Part shown: positions 24,924 to 31,050 of the stretch, in pieces
Position numbering within the stretch: position 1 is the first letter of the stretch
Layout of the letters: each line of letters opens with the position of its first letter
From: CAZJLP01 sp964546955
GTDB lineage: Bacteria; Verrucomicrobiota; Verrucomicrobiia; Opitutales; Opitutaceae
NCBI GenBank assembly: GCA_964546955.1
Contig: CAZJLP010000039.1
Coordinates: forward strand, 1 to 50,287
Reading direction: 5' to 3'
DNA: 50,287 bases
The notes under the pieces: generated by a model
Told to the model about the DNA's origin: nothing
Seen by the model: the letters and a program-made list of their open reading frames with translations, nothing else
Databases searched by the model: none
Position numbers and translations under genes: made by a program

Positions 24924-25913
24924 ATGCTTCTTGGTTACCCCTCCGTTTACTCCGGTCCTGCACGAGTCCAGACGTGCAGGGCCGAGAAAAACGAAACCGG
25001 CGCCAGCGCCGGTTCCTTGTTGTCGGGAGGAAATAAGCTAAGGAATCCTCGCTTTCGCCGTCTTTCTCATATGGCTCCATTCTCAACGCTAAATGCGGCC
25101 GGGCGATTCCCGCCCAATGCCTTGTCTGCGTCGGGCCGCTTCCGGGTAGTGATTGCCAAGTCGGACCGGTTTGTTGCTGACAGCATTCGTATCGCGGTGC
25201 TGCAGGTTTATCCCGCCGCCGAGACCGTGATTTGTGTGACGGCTCAGGATGCACTCGACGCCTTGCGCGAGGAGCGCGCTCAACTGGGCGTGGTGGGATT
25301 GAGTCTTTCGGATGCCGATGGCCTCGACTTGGCGGCGACAATCGTGGACCAAGCGCTGGCTGCTCGTGTCCTGATCTTTACCGGTCGCCGCGACGAACGC
25401 GCGCGCCGGGTTTTGAAGAGCCTTCCCATGTGCGACTTTTTCGATACCACCGTGGAAAAAAGCACCGCACTTGTTCCCGCGTTGCAGCAGCTCGCGAAGG
25501 GCCTCCCCTATTGCAGCCGGCCCCGTCCGGAAGGGGAGCCAAGCGAGGGCCCGCGGCGGCTTGCGCTGCATCAGATATTCTCCGCCCGGGAACTGGAGAT
25601 TTTCTCGGTGCTTGGCAGCGGCAGCGACGACCACGAGGCGGCCGCCGAACTGGAGATGACGGCGGCGACGGTAAAAAGCCATCGGGCGCGCATCATGCGC
25701 AAACTCAGCATCCAGACGCGGGCGGAGCTCATGCGCGAAGCCGTTTTCCGGGGGGTAGTGCGTTTTGGACAGCAGCGAGTGATCCGCCCCGGTTTCGAAA
25801 ACTCGCTCGCTTCCCGCCTTGCGTTAACCCAGCCGCGCGGTGCGAGTCGTCCCGGTTCCGGAGTGTGGAAAGTGGGACCTGAGAGCCGGGGGGCTGGCTT
25901 GAAGTCCACCTGA
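24924..25913 (+). CDS. LuxR-family regulator with degenerate receiver domain
   Basis: 329 residues from ATG 24924, which has AAGGAG five bases upstream; an ATG at 25071 (MAPFSTLN, 280 residues) is an alternative because the first 49 codons look non-coding and contain two GC-rich hairpins. The receiver-like domain starts at RFRVVIAKSDRF. Where a receiver has its phospho-acceptor Asp (LDxxLPD) this protein has VVGLSLSDADG, with Gly at 125 (76 in the short form), so phosphorylation at the normal site is not possible. The helix-turn-helix (FSARELEIFSVLGSGSDDHE through MRKLSIQTRAEL) is intact. It is probably a phosphorylation-independent transcription factor. Confidence 0.85.
   Translation: MLLGYPSVYSGPARVQTCRAEKNETGASAGSLLSGGNKLRNPRFRRLSHMAPFSTLNAAGRFPPNALSASGRFRVVIAKSDRFVADSIRIAVLQVYPAAETVICVTAQDALDALREERAQLGVVGLSLSDADGLDLAATIVDQALAARVLIFTGRRDERARRVLKSLPMCDFFDTTVEKSTALVPALQQLAKGLPYCSRPRPEGEPSEGPRRLALHQIFSARELEIFSVLGSGSDDHEAAAELEMTAATVKSHRARIMRKLSIQTRAELMREAVFRGVVRFGQQRVIRPGFENSLASRLALTQPRGASRPGSGVWKVGPESRGAGLKST
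24957..25014 (+). promoter_or_regulatory. Tandem hairpins at the 5' end of the degenerate regulator gene
   Basis: CCTGCACG-N8-CGTGCAGG (24957-24980) is followed by AACCGGCGC-CA-GCGCCGGTT (24995-25014) and the weak U stretch CCTTGTTG. The second resembles an attenuator or terminator. If translation starts at 24924 both lie in coding sequence; if at 25071 they form a structured leader. Confidence 0.45.
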
Positions 25914-25930
25914 GTTTTCCACCTCGATCG

Positions 25931-26045
25931 GCACGTGTCGTGCCAGGTAAGTGATCTTTTCGGAGTAAGCGTAGTCTAAGAAGACCATTCGGCGCGATTT
26001 CCCACGCGAACCAAACGGATATTGTGGCAAGGTCTGCTTGGTTCG
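25931..26045. other. Structured intergenic stretch
   Basis: GGCACG-TGT-CGTGCC (about 25931-25945) and CGAACCAA (26007-26014) paired with TTGGTTCG (26038-26045) precede the terminator at 26069. This could be the structured 3' untranslated region of the regulator gene or a short RNA ending at that terminator. Confidence 0.3.
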
Positions 26046-26068
26046 TTTCAGTTAGTGACCATACAACT

Positions 26069-26099
26069 GGCCGCCGCCTCCTCGAGGCGGCGGCCTTTT
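26069..26099 (+). terminator. Intrinsic terminator upstream of the helicase gene
   Basis: GGCCGCCGCCTC (26069-26080), CTC loop and GAGGCGGCGGCC (26084-26095) form a perfect 12-bp stem followed by TTTT. It ends transcription from the regulator gene or from an RNA in the preceding stretch. Confidence 0.85.
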
Positions 26100-26142
26100 C
26101 GCATCCTGAAAAACGGACTGCGTCTCGCCTTCGTCGCGCCGG

Positions 26143-26170
26143 TTGACGTCTCCGACGCACCTCCTACCTT
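26143..26170 (+). promoter_or_regulatory. Candidate sigma-70 promoter of the helicase gene
   Basis: TTGACG (26143-26148), a 16-base spacer and TACCTT (26165-26170). The -35 is nearly perfect, the -10 weak. Transcription would begin at about 26176-26178, at the GTG proposed as helicase start, implying a leaderless mRNA. Confidence 0.4.
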
Positions 26171-26175
26171 GCGGC

Positions 26176-28290
26176 GTGCGTTTGGAAGATCTCAGCGGTT
26201 TGCAAAAGCTTGTCCTCCCGGACGCCTGGCAGGCAGCCGCCATCGGCGCGCTGAAATCGCGACGCGACGTGATCATCGACGCTCCGACGGGAGCCGGAAA
26301 GACCTACGTTTTCGAGCGCTGGGCTGAGCAGACGAATTTCGCGCAGCGGGCGCTTTTCACAGTTCCGACACGGGCCTTGGCCAACGACAAGTTTGCCGAA
26401 TGGCGTTCGCGCGGTTGGCGGGTGGGCATCGCCACCGGGGACGTCACGGTGGATCCACTCGCGCCCATCGTCGTCGCCACGTTGGAGGCGGCACAGGGCT
26501 GGCTCGGCGGCCGCCAATCCGCGGCGCTGGGCAGTGAGGTCGGCCGCAAAGCCCCGCCGGGGTTCTCGCTGCTGGTCGTCGACGAGTACCACTGGCTGGC
26601 CGATCCGAACCGGGGAAATCACTACGAGGGAGCCCTGCTCTCCGTGGAACCTACGATTCAGTTGCTTTTGCTCAGCGGAGCCGTGGCGAATCCGGAGGAC
26701 GTGGCGGCCTGGCTGCGGCGGCTGGGACGCGCGGTTGAGGTGGTGCAGACGCGCCAGCGTCCCGTGCCGTTGGAGGAGATCGACGCGGACGATCTGGTGC
26801 ATGGACTGCCGAAAACGGTGCAGGGATTTTGGGCTCGTCGCGTCGCTGGGGCATTGCGGGAGGGACTGGGTCCGGTGTTGGTTTTTGCCCCGCACCGCCA
26901 GGATGCGGAACGGCTGGCGCGCCAATTCGCTCGGGAACTTCCGCTCACCGATCCTCTTACGCTCACCCCGGAGCAAGAACTGGTCTGCGGGCCCGAGCTG
27001 GTGAAGCTGTTAAAGCAACGCGTGGCTTACCACCACAGCGGTTTGACCTACGCGCAGCGGGCCGGCGTGATCGAACCGCTGGCCAAGGCGGGCCAGCTGC
27101 GCGCCGTGGTGGCCACACTCGGCCTCGCGGCGGGCGTAAACTTCTCGCTGCGGTCGGTCATGGTGACCGCCTCCGGTTACCATTTCGACCAGCGCGAGCA
27201 CGAGATCGAGCCGCATGAATTACTGCAGATGATCGGGCGGGCCGGCCGGAGGGGATTGGACGAGGTGGGCTACATGCTGACCTCGGGCAGCACTCCCCGC
27301 ATGCGGCGCGCCGCCCCGCTCCGGCTGAAGCGGTCGGCGCCCCTGCCGTGGGCGCTTATTCTCCGGCAACTTCGGCCCGGAGAATCGGCCACCGAACTGG
27401 TGGCCTCGATGGCGAGGCGTTTTTTCACCGAAGAGCCTCTGCAGCTTGGAGCCGAACTGACCTCCCGCTGGGAGCCCGACAGCCTTCCTTGTAAGCAACG
27501 GACGGATACGGGGCGCGCGAGATTGGTGCGGCGCGAACGCGATCCTTTTCCTGCCTGTCGCGAGTGCGGATGGCGGGAGGAATGCCTGCAAATGAACCCG
27601 CAACCGACCTTGCTTTGGCAGTGGCAGCGATGTGGCGTGCTCGATCGAGAGCTGCGGCTGACGCCCCGGGGCGAAATCGCGGCCTGCTTCCTCGGACCGG
27701 AAGGGCTCGCGGTGGCCGCGGCGCTGGAGGATCGTCGGTATCCCTTGAACGATCTGATCTTCGATTGCGCGAATCTCTTCGCGGGCGATCGATTTGCCGG
27801 CACGAATCCGCGAAAACTGGGGCGACTAGCGGTGGTTTGCGAACGCGCGTTTCGGCGCCTCACCGTCGAAGGCTACCTGGTCGAAGGACTTCCCCCCCAC
27901 TACGGCTATGGCGCCAGTGAGGTCGTGCGCGCTCTAGTCGAGGAGGGCGCCCGGGCCAGAACGATCTTGGAACAGCAGGAATTTGCCGGCCGGGGAGATA
28001 TCGATCGGCTTCTAACGGAGTGGAGGAGCCTCTTGCGCCAGATTTCCACCGCCGCCCCGCTCGCCACCAGCGCGCTCGGCCAGGACGCCACATTGGGGCC
28101 CGTTCCCGGACCGAGTTTGCTCAGCGAACGATGGGACAGTTTCCGCGTCGTGGCTCGCAATCTCCTCGGAGAAGCCAAGGCGGATAGCCTGCCCGATTTG
28201 CCACCCTTGACCGCGGACCAGCGCCGTCCGATCAATCACCGCTTCTTTCGGGCGCCCGAGGCCCGAGCGAGCGCTCACGCCCGGCGGTGA
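26176..28290 (+). CDS. Ski2-like DEAD/DEAH-box helicase with four-cysteine motif
   Basis: 704 residues from GTG 26176; a TTG at 26143 would add 11 residues but coincides with a promoter -35. Numbering here uses the longer form. Walker A is APTGAGKT (47-54), motif II VVDEYHW (DEYH, 147-150), motif III-like LLLSGAVANPED, and motif VI QMIGRAGRRG (about 362-371), as in Ski2/Hel308/Brr2-type superfamily 2 helicases. The C-terminal half has Cys450, Cys472, Cys475 and Cys481 with spacing C-X21-C-X2-C-X5-C, which could bind zinc or an iron-sulfur cluster. It may act on DNA repair intermediates or on RNA; the substrate is unknown. It stands alone between a terminator and a convergent operon. Confidence 0.85.
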   Translation: MRLEDLSGLQKLVLPDAWQAAAIGALKSRRDVIIDAPTGAGKTYVFERWAEQTNFAQRALFTVPTRALANDKFAEWRSRGWRVGIATGDVTVDPLAPIVVATLEAAQGWLGGRQSAALGSEVGRKAPPGFSLLVVDEYHWLADPNRGNHYEGALLSVEPTIQLLLLSGAVANPEDVAAWLRRLGRAVEVVQTRQRPVPLEEIDADDLVHGLPKTVQGFWARRVAGALREGLGPVLVFAPHRQDAERLARQFARELPLTDPLTLTPEQELVCGPELVKLLKQRVAYHHSGLTYAQRAGVIEPLAKAGQLRAVVATLGLAAGVNFSLRSVMVTASGYHFDQREHEIEPHELLQMIGRAGRRGLDEVGYMLTSGSTPRMRRAAPLRLKRSAPLPWALILRQLRPGESATELVASMARRFFTEEPLQLGAELTSRWEPDSLPCKQRTDTGRARLVRRERDPFPACRECGWREECLQMNPQPTLLWQWQRCGVLDRELRLTPRGEIAACFLGPEGLAVAAALEDRRYPLNDLIFDCANLFAGDRFAGTNPRKLGRLAVVCERAFRRLTVEGYLVEGLPPHYGYGASEVVRALVEEGARARTILEQQEFAGRGDIDRLLTEWRSLLRQISTAAPLATSALGQDATLGPVPGPSLLSERWDSFRVVARNLLGEAKADSLPDLPPLTADQRRPINHRFFRAPEARASAHARR

Positions 28291-28352
28291 ATGCGCGACT
28301 TTCGCACCTTGAACGTGAGAGCGGCCCGAAACCGTTCGCTGGCGGGCATCGC

Positions 28353-29345
28353 TTACTTGGCGACCGAGTGGCGGACTACGATGTCCCCGTTCATGGTGGT
28401 GGCCTGTAGCTCGATTCCGCCGCCATTGAGTGTGCCCGAGACGAGTTTGCCGCCGGTGACCGGGGGAATCGGGGGAAGGGGGGGCATGGGAATGACTCCC
28501 GCCTCTGCCATTCCTTCGCGCGCTGCCTGAGCGATCTGGCGCGCGGCATTCTGCGCTTCCCGGGCCATCTCGGCTCCGGCTCTGCTGGCCTCGCGTGCCG
28601 CTTCGGCGATCTCCTTGCTCAAGTCGGCATTCTCCTTGTGCAGCGCGGGTTTCTTCATTTTGGGCCGTTTCGTTTTGCCGGTGTCGGCCGTCGTTTGAAC
28701 CTTCAGGGCCTCTTCGTCGAAATTGGTCAGCACGGCTCCGTTCTGCGTGCGGAAACGAACGTTGGCTTTGGCGGTGGAGGGCAGTTGAAGCGAGATTTCA
28801 CCGTTCATGGTGCTGAACGAAAGGGCCTTGGCGGTGAGCTGCGTGAAGTGGGCGGCGATTTCTCCGTTCATGGTCTCGACTGACGCTCCGCCGCCGAGAC
28901 CAGTCAGCGTGACTTTGCCATTCATGTTCTGGACCTCGATATCGCCCGAGATGTCGGCCACGGAAATCTCGCCGCCCCAGCCGTTGACGATCTGGACCGC
29001 GGCGGAGCGGGGGACGGTAACGCGGAATTCGGCTCGGCCTGCGTCCCCGTCGCGTCCGTAGTTGAGCTCCACGATATTTTCTTTTTCGGTGAGGTTGAAG
29101 CCGGTCGAAGAACTGACCACCCGCAAGCCGTCGTTGCGACGCTCGGATGTGCGATCCGTTTTCGCGTCGGAGGTCACCACGACGGAGTTGGAGTCGTCGC
29201 CCTGGAGCCGCAGTTCCCCGTGGGCAATGAAGATTTTGACGACCTTGGGTTTGGACGGGTCCGAAAACGCAACGGAGGCGGTGGTGCTTTCGCCTCGGGC
29301 GAGAGCCGCGAGCGCGAGCAGGAAAAGGCAGGGACGGAAGTTCAT
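28353..29345 (-). CDS. Secreted DUF4097-type beta-helix protein
   Basis: 330 residues with a signal peptide (MNFRPCLFLLALAALARG). The mature part is a repetitive beta structure with recurring Met-Asn-Gly turns (VQNMNGKVTLTG, VETMNGEIAAHF, FSTMNGEISLQL, ATTMNGDIVVRH), the pattern of DUF4097/DUF4098 putative adhesin proteins. An Ala/Glu/Arg-rich helix (about 232-282) interrupts it, followed by a Pro/Met-rich linker. It follows an ECF sigma and anti-sigma pair with a 17-base gap, so it is a probable member of that stress regulon. Confidence 0.85.
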   Translation of the reverse strand: MNFRPCLFLLALAALARGESTTASVAFSDPSKPKVVKIFIAHGELRLQGDDSNSVVVTSDAKTDRTSERRNDGLRVVSSSTGFNLTEKENIVELNYGRDGDAGRAEFRVTVPRSAAVQIVNGWGGEISVADISGDIEVQNMNGKVTLTGLGGGASVETMNGEIAAHFTQLTAKALSFSTMNGEISLQLPSTAKANVRFRTQNGAVLTNFDEEALKVQTTADTGKTKRPKMKKPALHKENADLSKEIAEAAREASRAGAEMAREAQNAARQIAQAAREGMAEAGVIPMPPLPPIPPVTGGKLVSGTLNGGGIELQATTMNGDIVVRHSVAK

Positions 29346-29362
29346 GGGAAGTGAGCGGAGGT

Positions 29363-30208
29363 TTAAAATTGCGAGAGCGCGCGTTGTGCGGCGGTGCGCA
29401 CAGACGTATCGACCTGAGCGCTGCGCGTAAGCGTCTGTAAAGCCGGAGCTGCGTCGGTGTCCCCGGCCGCAGCAAGAAAATCGATCATCGCGAGTTGCAC
29501 GAGCGGAGAAGATTCGCGCGGAAGCGAGGCCAGCACGCCCTTCCGCACCACGGAGCGATCGGCATGGGAGTACAACGCCTCCAGCGCCGATAACCGCACA
29601 TTGGTGCTTGGATCGAACGCAACGGTGCGTAGCAGCTTCGCCAGCGTTTGCTCGTCGGCCGGCCCGCCTTGAAGCGAAGTCACCACGTTTTGCAGACGTT
29701 CGTTCGCCGACTCGTGCCGGCTCAGGGAAACCGCGACAAGATTGGTCATGGAGTCCACCTTGCGCTGCAATTCTGCGATCTGGGCGCGGGTGGCTTCAGC
29801 GGAGGGCTCAGCGGTGCCCGATGATGGGGCGGTTCCGCGCGACCCGATAAAAAGGCCGAGTGCAAGCGCTGCGGCGGCGAACGCGGCTTGGAAAAGCGGC
29901 CGCGACGGCAGAAGGCTGGCGAGAAAACGGTCGAGTCGATCGCGCCCGCCGGCAAATGGACTGCGGCTCCCTGCGGGCTCGGATTGGAGGTGGCTATCGA
30001 GCATCGCGTAAAAGTTCGCGCGCAAACGCGGGCTGGGGCGTTCCGGCGGAAGCTGGCCGAGCTTGATCATGATCTCCTGCAGGCCCGACCATTCACGCTG
30101 GCATTCGAGGCACGATTTCAGGTGCTCCCGAACGGCAGCGTTTTCGGCGGCGGAAAGCGAGCCGCCTTGGTAGTCGACGAAAGATTCCTGGATACGTTGG
30201 CAGTTCAT
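29363..30208 (-). CDS. Zinc-finger anti-sigma factor with C-terminal HEAT-like repeats
   Basis: 281 residues. The N-terminus has the ZAS motif HX3CX2C in REHLKSCLECQREW, typical of anti-sigma factors that bind ECF sigma factors. One membrane helix lies at about 105-124 (LFQAAFAAAALALGLFIGS). The extracytoplasmic part contains a coiled coil (EATRAQIAELQRKVDSMTNLV) and HEAT-like helical repeats (PSTNVRLSALEALYSH, SSPLVQLAMIDFLAAAGD, DTSVRTAAQRALSQF). It lies 13 bases from the sigma factor gene, which supports the pairing. The ATG at 30208 is preferred over an upstream TTG because the zinc finger starts immediately after it. Confidence 0.85.
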   Translation of the reverse strand: MNCQRIQESFVDYQGGSLSAAENAAVREHLKSCLECQREWSGLQEIMIKLGQLPPERPSPRLRANFYAMLDSHLQSEPAGSRSPFAGGRDRLDRFLASLLPSRPLFQAAFAAAALALGLFIGSRGTAPSSGTAEPSAEATRAQIAELQRKVDSMTNLVAVSLSRHESANERLQNVVTSLQGGPADEQTLAKLLRTVAFDPSTNVRLSALEALYSHADRSVVRKGVLASLPRESSPLVQLAMIDFLAAAGDTDAAPALQTLTRSAQVDTSVRTAAQRALSQF

Positions 30209-30221
30209 GGACGAAAAAGGA

Positions 30222-30863
30222 TTAGGCGGTGCGTTCCTTTGAGAGTTTGAAATAGTGATCGCGCAACGACTGCAGCGCCCGATGAACACGGACTTTGACC
30301 GCCCCGACGCTGCATTGCAGAACTTGGGCAATTTCCTCGTGTTTCAACTGCTGGAATCGGTGCAGGGTGAGGGCCTCTCGCTGGTCGTGGGGAAGTCGGG
30401 TGAGCGCGATGCGGAGCAAATCGACTTCGTCGCCAACGGCGGCGCGCTCGCCCGGGGGCGGGGTACAATCAGGGTGATCGTGCAAGTCGGAGGGATCGGT
30501 CGCCTGCGGCATAGCGTGCCGGGAATTCTTGCGGAAATGATCAGCCGCCACCTTGCGCGCCAAATGGTACATCCAGGCGGAGAACTTTCCTTCGTCACGG
30601 TAGGTGTGCCGGTATTTCAAGATGCGAAAAAAGACCAGCTGGACCAAGTCCTCGCTCGTCTCGCGATGATTCGTCATACGCACGAAAAACCCGAAGAGAG
30701 GACTCTGGTAGCGCTCGAAAAGTTCTCCCAGGCGCGCGATTTCCCCGGCGCGAACGGCAAGCATCAGATCGTGATCGTTGACGACGCGAGGTTCCACGGC
30801 AGCAGGGTCACTGGAGCCAAACACAGGGGGGCAGCGATGCACGTTGATTTCGAAAGTGTTCAC
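30222..30863 (-). CDS. ECF-family RNA polymerase sigma factor
   Basis: 213 residues. Region 2 is SEDLVQLVFFRILKYRHTY...KFSAWMYHLARKVAADHFRK and region 4 is LTRLPHDQREALTLHRFQQLKHEEIAQVLQCSVGAVKVRVHRAL, as in sigma-24-type factors without regions 1 and 3. A 30-residue N-terminal extension precedes region 2. Start is a GTG at 30863; a later start near VVNDHDLML is possible. The order sigma factor, zinc-finger anti-sigma, DUF4097 protein suggests envelope-stress control with autoregulation. Confidence 0.9.
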   Translation of the reverse strand: MNTFEINVHRCPPVFGSSDPAAVEPRVVNDHDLMLAVRAGEIARLGELFERYQSPLFGFFVRMTNHRETSEDLVQLVFFRILKYRHTYRDEGKFSAWMYHLARKVAADHFRKNSRHAMPQATDPSDLHDHPDCTPPPGERAAVGDEVDLLRIALTRLPHDQREALTLHRFQQLKHEEIAQVLQCSVGAVKVRVHRALQSLRDHYFKLSKERTA

Positions 30864-30942
30864 GGGAGATCACGAGAGGTCGTCTGCAGGGGTAAACCGT
30901 TCCCGTCACAAAAGGTTACCGACAAAAATAGACAATGGGGGT

Positions 30943-30962
30943 GGCTTAAATTTTATTAAGCC
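30943..30962. terminator. AT-rich inverted repeat GGCTTAA-N6-TTAAGCC
   Basis: A perfect 7-bp stem between the sigma factor start and the downstream end of the hybrid kinase gene on the same strand. It could terminate kinase transcription (about 90 bases past its stop) or serve as an operator of the sigma factor operon. Confidence 0.35.
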
Positions 30963-31050
30963 GTTATTTGGCAATTGCTTAGCGAATGACCGTGTGGTCG
31001 GCGCGTTTCTCTCCGGCCTGCCCCAGCATTGCCGGCCCCCCCGTGCGGGA

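Noticed and set aside
30905..30919. GTCAC-N5-GTTAC near the sigma factor gene as another copy of the GTAAC-N6-GTTAC operator
   Set aside because: One arm is mismatched and the spacing is one base short, so it does not fit the pattern.
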